From Trypanosoma brucei gambiense DAL972 (Eukaryota > Euglenozoa > Kinetoplastea > Trypanosomatida > Trypanosomatidae), in assembly GCF_000210295.1 (NCBI RefSeq), contig NC_026743.1:1240001-1304000 (forward strand): a stretch of DNA of 64,000 nt, in the 5' to 3' direction. This document shows positions 17,691-27,522 of the stretch, piece by piece. A model generated the notes under the pieces. It searched no databases. It worked only from the letters and a program-made list of their open reading frames with translations, and had not been told where the DNA came from. Made by a program: the position numbers and the translations under genes. Position 1 is the stretch's first letter. Each line of letters starts with the position of its first letter.

Positions 17691-18980
17691 CTCTCTTTTC
17701 CTTCAGCTTCTTGTTTGCTGGCTTGGGAATCTCGCGTAGTTTCTGCTATTTATCATTTTATTTGCTTTGCTGTAGTTTCTTTCTTTTTTTTATCTTTTTT
17801 TTTTTTAAAAGAACCTTTTGTTTATTTTGTTGTTGTATTCCGTGGAGGGGGAAGGAGGAACAGAATTGAGTGGTGGAGGAAAAGAAAATGGAAAGAAGAA
17901 GGAAAAAAAAAAGACAAAGTGGCGTACGTTCGTATCTGTGCGTTTGTATGTTCGGCCGTTTTCTTTTTCTTTTGTTTTTTTTTGCTCTTTTTTTGTCTTC
18001 TTTTTTTAAAAAAATTTTTTGTTTTACCTTTGCATTCTATGTGTTGCTGTTTTGTTTTCCTTCTTCGTTTTTGCTGTTGTCCATTACTCTTTGGTTCCGG
18101 TGTTGTGAGCACTGAGGCGCATGCGGAGATCAAGAAAATATCATGTATACATATATATTAATATATACGTATATTTAAATGTACGGCTATACACACAGGT
18201 ATGCGTATGTATAATACAAACCTGTTTCGGGAAACATATCAGACAAGAGGGTTACATGTATGAATATAAATATAATATATAATATATAAAAATAAATAAA
18301 TAAATATATACATTGAAAGTTTGTACATTTTGCATGCATAAATATGAATCTGCATATGTGAATGAATGCGTGTCTATGTGCGTTTGTGTGTGCACGATTA
18401 TGTACAAAAATGTATAGGAAAAATAAAGGGAATGTAAGTGTGTATTGGCATTGCATCATGCCGTCATCATCTTCTCTCATTCCTTATTTCTCTTTTATTT
18501 GTGATTTGTGATTTTGATTTTGATTCATTTCTTCTTTGTTTTTTTTTATTTATTGGTTTGGTTTGCGATCAGTTGTCCGGTTTCGCTTCGTTTACACGCC
18601 ACCTGAGAACTTCCCCATCTCTCCCTCCACGACACAAGATAAAAAAAAAATAATTATTTGTATGTATGTGTTTCTTTTCTTTTCTTTTCTTTTTTTCCCC
18701 CTCCTTCTTGTTTTATGCGTCGTTCTGCTTTTCAGGAGCTAATTTTTTATTTTTATTTTTGTTTTTGTATGACTGTGCTTGTGCTTGTGCTTATGCTTAT
18801 GTGTGAAGGAAAATAAAAAAAAGAAGGATGAAAATAGAAAGAGATGGAGACGGTGATTTGTATGCTTGGAAAGGTATGAAGGGAACAAAAGAGGGAATGT
18901 TGAACACACAAAACAAACATAAACACAAAGGAAAAAAAACGAAATTCTTCAATATTTGTTGTTTATTTAATTGCTTTTTT

Positions 18981-19017
18981 GTATGTATGTATGTTTGTAT
19001 GTTTGTTTGTGTGTGTC
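18981..19017 (+). repeat. TGTA/TGTT repeat tract
   Basis: Imperfect tandem GTAT/GTTT units pass into GT dinucleotides, giving several overlapping UGUA cores in the RNA sense. UGUA is the core of Pumilio-family sites, so the tract could bind such proteins if transcribed. That is an inference. Confidence 0.7.
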
Positions 19018-20050
19018 TTTACCTTTATTATTATCTATTTTTTTTTTTTGGTTTTCTCTTTCTCTTCTGTCAACTTTCCTCTCCTGTTGTTTACCGTATT
19101 TGTTTCCTTCGGTATTTGTGAGTGCTTGTATATGTTTGTGTAGAGGTGATGATGATGATGATGAAAGCAGTTTGGTGTCATTATTGCGTTATAACAATAA
19201 TAATAATAACAATAATAATAAGAGCTACAAGTAAGAAGGAATAGAAGAGAAAGAGAGAAAATGAAATGCTTGTGCTTGTGCTTGTGGTTGTGTTTTTTTT
19301 TTTGCTTTTTGTTTTTTGTTTTTAAATATTATCTCACGTACACATGAACACTTTACACTTAACTCTGCAAGCAATGGGTGAGATGATGCAAAAGGAAGAA
19401 AAAGGATACTAAATTAAGTAAATAAATGCAAATGAAGGGGAGGAGAGAGGAGGAGGAGGAGGGGAAGGAAAAGGAGAAAGAAAAAAAAAGAATAATATAT
19501 ACTTGACAACAGTAGCAGCAGCAACATTAGTTTAGTTAGCGATTCTTTTAACCGTGCTGCGCCCGCACGTTGGTGGCACTCCTTCATTTTTTTTTTCCGC
19601 CTTCGGGTCTCTTTCACGCACTGATGTTGCCACATTTGGTCCGTGTGTCTTTTTGTTTTTTTTCTTTTTACTTTCAAAGGCGTTTTATCATCGGCTATGA
19701 CAAAAGTCGGTGTGTTATTTCCTACGACTGTTTGTGTGACTCCGAACTGTTACTTTCTTCCCATTTCTGATTCCCCTCGCCTTTTACAGTGAGACTTTAA
19801 AAAAAAAATAAACAAAAAACAACAATATGTATAATATATTACATGAAAAGTTGATTAAATAAATAAATATATTCATATAACACTTCTCCATATTTTCAAA
19901 TATTTCCCCTTCCTCTTTTTCTTTTTATCGTTTCGCGTTTGCTTTATATCTCTTAAGTTTTGAAGAGAATTGGAAGAATGATGATTTTTTTTTTTTAAAT
20001 ATATATATTTAACGTTGTTGTTGTTGTTTACATTTTTTTTCTTTTTTGAA

Positions 20051-20070
20051 GGGGAGGGGGAGGGGGAAGG
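20051..20070 (+). other. Strong G-quadruplex motif (sense strand)
   Basis: G-runs of 4, 5 and 5 are separated by single A loops, and a GG(G) run follows after AA (the last G is at 20071). It is the tightest G4 motif of the region, with loops of 1, 1 and 2 nt. Confidence 0.8.
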
Positions 20071-20420
20071 GCGTTGCTGTTGCTGCTGCTGTTATTGTCA
20101 CTTTTGTTGTTATTGTTATTGCCGTCACCGGCTCCCTCTCATGACTTGTGGTAATTGAAGGGAAGCTTAACATAAACAACGAAAAAAAAAAAGTGAAGCA
20201 AAAAAGGAAAAAAAAAAGAAAATAAAACAAGAAAAAAGAGGGAGAAAAAATGTTTGTTGCGGGTTCTCACCACATTTTTCATTTTGTTTTGTTTTGTTTT
20301 GTTTTTTTTTTTTTTAAAAAGAAAAAATCACTTGATTTCACGATACTTCCAGTTTGTTTACTTTTACTTTTCTTTTTTTCTCTGTTATTTGATTCCATCA
20401 CCCCAGAAGGTCCAGGGAAT

Positions 20421-20445
20421 GGGGCAGGGGAGGGGAGGAGAGGGG
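20421..20445 (+). other. G-quadruplex motif (sense strand)
   Basis: Four runs of four G are present with loops of CA, A and a six-base purine loop containing GG. It lies 350 nt after the previous G4 motif, so two such motifs sit in the distal part of the probable 3' UTR. Confidence 0.75.
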
Positions 20446-21661
20446 TAAGAGTTCTTCTTGAAGGAGGAAACTATGAGAATTTAATTTATTACATTTGTGC
20501 GGTTCCTGTTTTTTCTTTTTTTTCTTTTTTCTTCTTTTTTTTCTTTTCAGGGAGAGGAGGGAGAATGTTACCGCCACCCAGATATGAAGTAAGGATGCGA
20601 AGAAGAGGGAAACATGGCGATGGTGATGATGATGATGATTTTTTTTTTTTTAATCGTGACTTTTATGATAATAATGATAATGGTGGCAGCGTTGGTGCCG
20701 TTATGACGAAACGTGACTCGAGCGATATGAAAATAGCGGTACACAAATGCCGAAGGAGCCAAATGTTTGGTGTGTGTGTTCATATATATTTTGTACGTAC
20801 GTGTGATCGTGTTCTCTCTTCCTCCATTTTTTCTTTTAACTTTTTTTCTTTTAATTTTTTTTGTTTCCAATTTACGCGTATATGTGAGGGGCAAGCACAT
20901 GTATATATGTACTTGGTAAAGTAAGTGGAGCGTGTGAAATTGTTTGAATAACGGGATATTTTGTGCGGCAAAAAAAATAATAAACAAAATAAAACAAAGT
21001 AACAATGGGAAAGTGACAAACTGTACTAACAAGTACCTCCAGATTTGTAGTGCGATCCCATTATTGTTCCATTTCTTTCCCCCTTTTTTGCTTTTAAATT
21101 ATTTTTATGTAATGTATATATGCCTGTGTGCTTGTACTTTTGTTTGCTTTACTGTTACAGTACTGTGTGAGCAGCTGAAGATTGTGTGAATGAGAGTGTG
21201 CATATTTGTGATGAAGAGGGAAGCAAAGAGACTGTTATATTTGTACAAAGTGGGCTGGTCTCCTGCTCTTCCACCTTTTTCTTTTTTCTTCATCCGCTCT
21301 CTTTTTTTTTTTTCTTCTCTACTTGAGTTACTGCTCCACCTCTTTTTTTGAAAAAATTATTCGGGGAAATAATTCACCTTAAGAGATGCTGAAGAGCAAC
21401 GAACGATAGCAATGAGGATGAGTCCTTTTATATCTACTTTTCTTTCTTTTTTTTTTTCACTTCATATATTCAAAGAGAAGTGTTCACGTGAACCGAACGC
21501 TATACTTTTTATGATTGTTTGTTGTCATTCATCCAGTAGTGAGTGACTTCAAACAACTCGTTTGAATGCCACTTGCCCAAAGACTTTCTACTCCATTTTC
21601 AATGCATCAGCGGGGTCACCAGTCAATTCCTGCTTCATTAGCTTCCGTTAATTTCTCCACC

Positions 21662-21715
21662 ATTTCTTTCTTTTCTCTTTTCTTTTTTCCCCTTCTCTAC
21701 CGACAATATTTTTAG
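21662..21715 (+). promoter_or_regulatory. Candidate spliced-leader acceptor for the coiled-coil/C2 gene
   Basis: A C/T tract of about 35 nt is followed by the first AG at 21714-21715, predicting a 92-nt 5' UTR. This is one of the clearest acceptors in the window and probably marks the end of the long gene-free region. Confidence 0.65.
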
Positions 21716-21807
21716 TTAGAGAAGTATCGGGTTTCACCTTTACCTCCATTCCACACGCCTGGGTGTTTAAAGAGATATAAAGAGAAGAAGAGGGAGTGTA
21801 AATAATT

Positions 21808-24800
21808 ATGACTGGAGGCAATAGCGGGCTCTCTGCTACTGGCGCGGGAAGTGTTGTATTGCTTCCACGCGGAGTGTACGCTACGGTGTTTGAACCAATA
21901 AATAGTGCGGAAGAGCAACAGAAAGTGGCGCTTGAGGACTCCGTTAGGCGGCCACTTGACGACCATCAAAAAGCGAACATTTCGTCGATGGCAGGGGCGG
22001 CTGGACGTTTTGAAGCGCAGCGGCGACTGCGTAAGGCAATGGCTGCAAAGGAGGCAACTATGATTCAACTTAAGCAACTTATTAGAGAATATTCGAGTCC
22101 AGGCGAGGGACCTAATCGCAGTAACGAGCAGCTGAAAATGGTAAGTGATAAGGTAACGGGATGTTCTCTAGGTGAAATAAATGGTATACCATCAGCAACG
22201 GTAGCACTGGGACATATTGAAAAAGATATTTCCGTGCATCCAGCCGCTGATTTGACGTGCGATGCGGAGGTTTTGCGCCTCAAACTTGAGAACGAAAAAT
22301 TATCTGTGAAGGAAACAGCCCTTAAAAGGGAACGTGAGCAGCTGGAAAGGCTCGTTGTTGACCTTCGAAAAGAGTTGGAAGCTTCTGGAGATGCCCTCCG
22401 TGATCAAACCGCGCTTCTACAAACCATACGCATCAGCGAGGGCCGCCACGGGTCACATGTCTTCTTCAAACACAAACCTGAAAAACTGTCGGAGCCCATA
22501 ACCACTGCGGCCCCATCTGAAGAGAGGAAAAAGAGAGGTGAGAAGGATGATGAAAATGAGAAGGGGAATAAGGAAGAAGATAAGAAAGAGGAAAAGAAGA
22601 AAGATACCATATGTGAAGGGGATAAGGTGTCTGACATGCTGAAAAGAATAGAGGCTTTGGAGGGACTTCTCGCCCTCGAGGAAAAAAGGCGGGAAGCGGT
22701 GGAAAAGCGGTGTGAGGAACTTCTGGCGATGTCTTCCGAGAGGAAGGCAGGAGATGAGCCGACTCCTCTTGCAGCAAGGACGGCAGATTGGGGTACCGTT
22801 GCGGGTCGCCGCGAGGAGGAGGGCGGTAAAACTTTAAAGACTGATCCAGCTTGTAAAGAAGATCTTTTTGAACCGGCACCTGCGGTGGAGAACAGCCCGG
22901 GGAAAAGCGCGAAGGACGGCAGGGACACAAATCTCAATCGTGTCATTCGCGTGTTGGTGGAAAAGCACCGTGCTGCACGGGTTGTGTGGGCGAGGCGTGA
23001 GAAGGAGTTCAAGCGGTACACGCAAGTACTTGAGTCCGTCATGACACGAATGGAGCGTGGTCTCCCTGCCGAGGAACCAGGCAAAGCAGCTTTATTTAAT
23101 CTCACCGTATCCCTTGTTGCATGTGAGAACCTACTTAACCGGCGTAACAATGGTGCTCTTTTTATTGATCCCTTTGTTGTGCTCTATTCACCAATTGGTG
23201 AAAAGGCACTTGAGACTCTGCCCCGTGAGGACACCAATTGCCCTCAGTTCACAAATGCTGGGGACACTGTTACCTTCAAAGTGGTGAGGGGTTTACCGTG
23301 GAGTCTCACATTTGAGGTCTATTCAAGAGGTGTAAACAATACTGGTCTCTTTTTGGGACAGGCAAAAGTACCTGTTGAGTCTTTCTTGGAGGACGTTGCA
23401 GTAGACAAACGTTTCCAACGAAAGGTAAGGCTTTGTCCACGCGATCGTGAACCGGATAGTGAAGTTATTCAAAACGCTCATCGCCTAGGTTCCATTAATT
23501 TCACTGCATGTATTTCGGTGGTGGGGAGGGATCGAAGAAGTTCTTTTATTCCTGCGGTTTCTCCACGCAACTCTGCCATCACCTCCAGTGGTTGCCGGCG
23601 GTCGGTGCTCGACGTGAAGCGGTCAATGGAAGCTGAACAATATGACACCGTCAACATCGACGTGAGTTGTAGTGCAGGGGAAGAGGCGAGGTGTTGCTCT
23701 CCTGCCGACGCTGTAATTCTACGCGTGTTGAGTGCTAAAGGTGTTATAAAGCGTCCTTCGGGCGTGTATTCAAATCCTTACGTTGTAGCGTTCGACAGTG
23801 GCACCGGTGAGGAGTTGTTGCACACGCCACCCGTTATGGCATCATCCAACCCTCAGTGGGAGCATTCGGCGCAGGGTAGATGTATAATCCGTCCCGATCA
23901 CGCGAGAGGGTCTGTCACCTTCCGCGTATATGACCATGACCAAGAGGGGAAGGACCGGTTCCTGGGCGAAGCTCATCTTCCAAAACGTCTGATATTTTCC
24001 GGGAAGGAGTTGCATGAACTGAAACTAGAGCCACGAAGGGATGAATCGTTAGAGTACATTCGCCGCAAACAGCACAAACTTGGAAAGTTGGTGGTTCAGT
24101 GCGTCCGTAAGAATGCTAGGAGTGAGGGTGAAAGAAGCCGAACCCAGTCCGGGGGAAGTGTGTGCAGGTCAGCACCTTATCCTGGAGCGGTATGTGGATT
24201 CACCGAGTCATCAAAGATTCTCCACGAGGATTCTGTTACAAATTGCAAAACAATTTTATTGGACGCTTTGCCTATTCGGGTTACAGTCGAGGCATGCAAC
24301 GGACTCTGCATTGATCGGTCGGATGGATATGTAGTGGTGTGTATTGTTTCACCTAATCTGGTGGAGTACATGACCTCCGCAGTATGTGGGACAGCCGACC
24401 CTTCGTGGACCGGCACGGGCAACTCCGCAACGTTTTCTGTGCACCCTCTAAGCAGTGGCGCCATCCAATTTCATGTAATGGCTCAGGATAGAAAATGCGG
24501 CTACGGTGGAAGAATCGTCGGTTGTGCACAAATATCCACTCTGGACCTCTTCCGTCGAGGGTTTGGCAGGAAGAAACTACAGCTTGGAGGCCCTCCAGAT
24601 CGCGCGGATATCTTACGAAGGCAAAGGCAGTCGGGTCAGGGGACGATCACTGTGTTTTTTTCGCTTCTTTCCTCTCCCCCAGTGCGTGGTGAAGATGAAG
24701 TCACTTGCTCTCAGGAAAAACGAGCGGCGGCGGTGTCTCCTGCTGCCGTGACTAACGGCCAGAGTGAGCCGTCCTTGACAAGAAGACAAGATCGCAACAC

Positions 24801-25215
24801 ACCCGCTTCTACAGGAGTTGCAATGTCAATATACATCAAGGAAGCTCATGATCTTTTGGACTACGACAAGTCCATGTTTAATGTGCTTGGAGTAACGGAT
24901 CCACGAGTAACAGTATGGGTAGGACCCAATCACGCATTCACAACACCTGAAAAACGTGATACTGTGAACCCTAAGTGGAGTTTAGAAGAAGCTGAGTTCC
25001 AGGTTTCTGTTGAGCGAGGGCATGTTATACGATTTGAGGTTCAGGATGTAGACACAACTGGTTTTGATAGCTTGGGATCTGCTGTAGTAGATGCCTCTGA
25101 GGTGATAGAGTCGCCGGGTGCGCGTACACTTCCAGTGATGCTACGGGAAAAGCAGTACGGAACATTGACGGTTGTTTTTACCCTCGTCGATAGGAAGGAT
25201 TCGACCAAAGAGTGA
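21808..25215 (+). CDS. Coiled-coil and multi-C2-domain protein
   Basis: The protein has 1135 residues. Residues about 65-95 and 150-205 are heptad-rich and predicted coiled coil. Residues 230-305 are extremely rich in Lys and Glu. Four C2-like regions follow: about 426-545, 634-760, 820-930 and 1004-1115. The second has a calcium-loop-like YDHDQEGKD. The fourth keeps both acidic loops (LLDYD then TDPRV, and QDVDTTGFD), so it is the best candidate for calcium-dependent membrane binding. The first and third lack most ligands. No transmembrane segment or enzyme domain is seen. The architecture suggests a membrane- or cytoskeleton-associated scaffold, possibly flagellar, but I know no proven function. 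The CNB-C2 protein upstream has a similar C2-rich C-terminal half, with ZC3H32 between them. The start is the first ATG after a strong acceptor. Confidence 0.85.
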   Translation: MTGGNSGLSATGAGSVVLLPRGVYATVFEPINSAEEQQKVALEDSVRRPLDDHQKANISSMAGAAGRFEAQRRLRKAMAAKEATMIQLKQLIREYSSPGEGPNRSNEQLKMVSDKVTGCSLGEINGIPSATVALGHIEKDISVHPAADLTCDAEVLRLKLENEKLSVKETALKREREQLERLVVDLRKELEASGDALRDQTALLQTIRISEGRHGSHVFFKHKPEKLSEPITTAAPSEERKKRGEKDDENEKGNKEEDKKEEKKKDTICEGDKVSDMLKRIEALEGLLALEEKRREAVEKRCEELLAMSSERKAGDEPTPLAARTADWGTVAGRREEEGGKTLKTDPACKEDLFEPAPAVENSPGKSAKDGRDTNLNRVIRVLVEKHRAARVVWARREKEFKRYTQVLESVMTRMERGLPAEEPGKAALFNLTVSLVACENLLNRRNNGALFIDPFVVLYSPIGEKALETLPREDTNCPQFTNAGDTVTFKVVRGLPWSLTFEVYSRGVNNTGLFLGQAKVPVESFLEDVAVDKRFQRKVRLCPRDREPDSEVIQNAHRLGSINFTACISVVGRDRRSSFIPAVSPRNSAITSSGCRRSVLDVKRSMEAEQYDTVNIDVSCSAGEEARCCSPADAVILRVLSAKGVIKRPSGVYSNPYVVAFDSGTGEELLHTPPVMASSNPQWEHSAQGRCIIRPDHARGSVTFRVYDHDQEGKDRFLGEAHLPKRLIFSGKELHELKLEPRRDESLEYIRRKQHKLGKLVVQCVRKNARSEGERSRTQSGGSVCRSAPYPGAVCGFTESSKILHEDSVTNCKTILLDALPIRVTVEACNGLCIDRSDGYVVVCIVSPNLVEYMTSAVCGTADPSWTGTGNSATFSVHPLSSGAIQFHVMAQDRKCGYGGRIVGCAQISTLDLFRRGFGRKKLQLGGPPDRADILRRQRQSGQGTITVFFSLLSSPPVRGEDEVTCSQEKRAAAVSPAAVTNGQSEPSLTRRQDRNTPASTGVAMSIYIKEAHDLLDYDKSMFNVLGVTDPRVTVWVGPNHAFTTPEKRDTVNPKWSLEEAEFQVSVERGHVIRFEVQDVDTTGFDSLGSAVVDASEVIESPGARTLPVMLREKQYGTLTVVFTLVDRKDSTKE

Positions 25216-26104
25216 CGGTGACAAACACGCACAAACACACAGGGAAGGAGTGATGATGATAGCAGTGTATCATAAGTATCCTGACATTTTTTTTTCCTTT
25301 TTTCCCCTTCCTCACTGTGTTTTGAGTGGAGTCTCACCACTTTTACTATTTTTCTTCCGTATATTATTATATATATATATATGTTACCTGTGTGTCCTCT
25401 TCCCCCTTTGATCACCGCTCAATAAGCACTGAGTTGCTTTCCACTCGTGTAATGTGCGATAGCGGGGAGAAGGGGTTTTTTCTTTTGGCGTGACCGAAGG
25501 GGGTAGTCACTAAAGGTGCCCAAATAAATATATATATTTTTATGAATTGCGAACGTAAATTTATAGAATTTGACCATAGATATTTGTTGTGCTCGGCTGC
25601 TTGTGGGCCTAGTTTGTGGTTAAAAGCCATCATAGATAGAAGCACAAAGATCCTCAAACTATTGTTTGATGGTGAGCCGCTGATTTTTTTTTTTTTGCTT
25701 GAGGGTACAAGTTACGAGTAAACGAGCACCCCTCCTTTTCTGTTTTGGTTCCCTCGCGGAGGTTTTGGTGCTTTAGTGAGCCACTGCATCAACATCTTAA
25801 TGCACCGAGGAACCGCTTGTGCATGACTATCATTGTTATTACTCGCAACACATCTGTTCATTTTGTATCCGCTACCTTTTTTGTACTCGTATGCAGCGAG
25901 GACCTTATATGCCGTGCTACATTAAGTTTATTGTGTTGTGATCCACGTAGAGACCTTGCCCTCTTTTTTTTTAACGTTAATACATGAGTGCATATATACA
26001 AATAAGTATTTGTGCATTCGTGCTCAATCATGCCGATTGCTAATGCAGCGATAATACAACTTGCTTCACTGTGTTTGTTGAACTCACGTATGCAAACGCA
26101 CATA

Positions 26105-26109
<5 letters not shown>

Positions 26110-26135
<26 letters not shown>
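26110..26135 (+). repeat. (AT)n microsatellite
   Basis: A perfect AT alternation of about 26 nt lies roughly 250 nt upstream of the MKK5 start. Confidence 0.85.
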
Positions 26136-26143
<8 letters not shown>

Positions 26144-26349
26144 ATCTATATTTCTTCATTTATATTTATGTATGTACATCGGCTACAAAGAGAAATAGGA
26201 AAGTCGCGGCTCGTAGCGGTTGTTCCTCTCTTTAGTACCGAAAGAAGGGGAAACAGGATCTTAACGTTACAAGTGACACTGAAACAACCACAACGCTTGC
26301 AAAATAGGTATTTCTGCGCATTTGCAGGTATTCTTTTCTGTGAAAGGGA

Positions 26350-26379
26350 ATTTTCTTCTCTGCCTCACTGTGTGTTGAG
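26350..26379 (+). promoter_or_regulatory. Candidate spliced-leader acceptor for MKK5
   Basis: A T/C tract is followed by AG at 26378-26379, only 6 nt before the ATG. If that spacing is too short, the AG at 26328-26329 would give a 56-nt leader without an upstream ATG. Confidence 0.4.
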
Positions 26380-26385
26380 TCAACC

Positions 26386-27522
26386 ATGACCGGGTTGAAG
26401 ATTGACATCGATATGTTGCCGAACGATAGCGACGAAAACCTGCGTATGCTTCACGAGGGCATTCGTCTGGGTGAACTAACCGTGTCCGCGGAGGGTCTCA
26501 CAACGTCTATGGGACAAAAATACGTCCTTTCACCAGAGGATGTACTTGTCAACAATACGAGTTTTTTAGGCCGTGGAAGCAGTGGTTCTGTCCGTCGGGC
26601 CACACACCGAAAAACTGGAAAAGAAATTGCACTCAAGGAAATAAAGTTCACAGGTCAAACCCGCATGATGGAGATTCGACGTGAACTTGAAACCCTTCAC
26701 CGTGGCGGCGGGCCGTCCCCATATTTGGTTGATTTCTACGGCGCATTTTGTCATGAGGGCTCCGTTTTCATTGCCATGGAGTGTATGGATGGTAGTTTAG
26801 ACGGTGTGGCAGGGTCTGTTCCTCCAAAAGTTTTAGAGTGTATCACACGGAGTATTCTTCGCGGTTTGTCTTATCTTCACAAGGATAGGCATCTCATTCA
26901 CCGCGATATAAAACCCAGTAACATCTTGTACAGCCGGGATGGGAGCATCAAAATATCAGACTTTGGAGCAAGTTCGTGTCTGGAGTGCACCCGCGGAAAT
27001 GCATTTAGCTTCGTTGGAACACTTACCTATATGAGTCCTGAGCGTTTGAAAGGGGAACCGTATTCTTTCCCGGCGGATATTTGGTCACTTGGTCTTGCTG
27101 TTGCTGAACTCGCCCTTGGCAAGTGCCCATTCATTGATAGGCTTTCACGGGCTAATGGTTCTACAGAGGGTTGCTTTTGGGTTCTACTGCAGCATTTAAA
27201 TGGTGATGGTCCTGTGATTTCTCTTCCATCATCCATGAATGCTTCAATGACGGATTTCATCACGACGTGCATTCAAAGGGAACCGTCCAAGCGCCCGACG
27301 TGTGATGAACTCCGGCGACACCCTTTTGTTGCCGAAGGGGACGAGGAGAATGACAAGAATGTGATCAAACAATGGCTCTCCACCATGCAACCAAAGTCTT
27401 CGTCACACGACATAGCTGATGTGGATGGTGTATGCCGAATGCAGCAGGTGCCGTGTAGCATGGGTGGTGCGGATGAATCATCATTCGATCTCGACGAGGA
27501 ACTAAATAAGTTAGTGCAGTGA
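26386..27522 (+). CDS. MKK5: MAP kinase kinase (STE7-type), MKK5
   Basis: The 378-residue protein is a dual-specificity kinase of the MAP2K group, predicted to phosphorylate a MAP kinase in the cytosol. The kinase domain spans about 55-325. It has the glycine loop GRGSSGSV at 62-69, catalytic Lys 84 (IALKEI), HRDIKPSN with Asp 174, DFG at 192-194, and the MAP2K-type activation segment ending SFVGTLTYMSPERL. The SFVGT and YMSPERL stretch is the family hallmark. The activation loop has Ser and Thr residues where MEKs are phosphorylated, but spacing differs from animal MEK. N- and C-terminal extensions are short, and the acidic C-terminus has no known domain. The paralogue name relies on my memory that MKK5 lies next to ZC3H32 and AMPK alpha 1. 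The MAP2K class itself is clear. Confidence 0.82.
   Translation: MTGLKIDIDMLPNDSDENLRMLHEGIRLGELTVSAEGLTTSMGQKYVLSPEDVLVNNTSFLGRGSSGSVRRATHRKTGKEIALKEIKFTGQTRMMEIRRELETLHRGGGPSPYLVDFYGAFCHEGSVFIAMECMDGSLDGVAGSVPPKVLECITRSILRGLSYLHKDRHLIHRDIKPSNILYSRDGSIKISDFGASSCLECTRGNAFSFVGTLTYMSPERLKGEPYSFPADIWSLGLAVAELALGKCPFIDRLSRANGSTEGCFWVLLQHLNGDGPVISLPSSMNASMTDFITTCIQREPSKRPTCDELRRHPFVAEGDEENDKNVIKQWLSTMQPKSSSHDIADVDGVCRMQQVPCSMGGADESSFDLDEELNKLVQ

Larger units (their letters stand above)
15241..21807 (+). other. 6.6 kb gene-free region downstream of ZC3H32, probable very long 3' UTR
   Basis: No credible coding sequence is present. The longest frames (for example 190 codons from 17589 and 224 codons from 20250) translate microsatellites and T-runs. 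The content is strongly segmented: AT-rich (15600-15830), purine-rich (15840-16740), T-rich (16750-18100), AT-rich (18130-18420), mixed microsatellites (18660-20120), then T-rich to the next acceptor at 21715. It holds three G-quadruplex motifs, a long (ATT)n array and repeated T-run/A-run junctions. Most of it is probably ZC3H32 3' UTR, comparable to the multi-kilobase 3' UTR known for T. brucei RBP10. Unannotated non-coding RNAs are possible. Confidence 0.6.
25216..26385 (+). other. Intergenic region, C2 gene to MKK5
   Basis: About 1.17 kb holds a strong pyrimidine tract with AG at 25325-25326, AT-rich microsatellites (25367-25382, 26110-26135) and the acceptor region just before MKK5. No credible coding sequence is seen. 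Confidence 0.6.

Noticed and set aside
17589..18161. Open frame of 190 codons with long poly-Leu/Ile/Tyr runs
   Set aside because: It is the translation of the (ATT)27 array and T-runs; composition is not protein-like and no domain is present.
19145..19165. GATGATGA repeats resembling a C box of a C/D snoRNA
   Set aside because: They are part of a simple GAT repeat, with no D box at suitable distance and no terminal stem.
20250..20924. Open frame of 224 codons in the ZC3H32 downstream region
   Set aside because: The translation is dominated by Phe and Lys from T- and A-runs, with no recognisable fold, and there is no reason to prefer it over UTR.
22404..23150. Antisense frame of 248 codons over the C2 gene
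   Set aside because: It is a shadow of the Lys/Glu-rich coding sequence on the opposite strand; all other genes are on the + strand.
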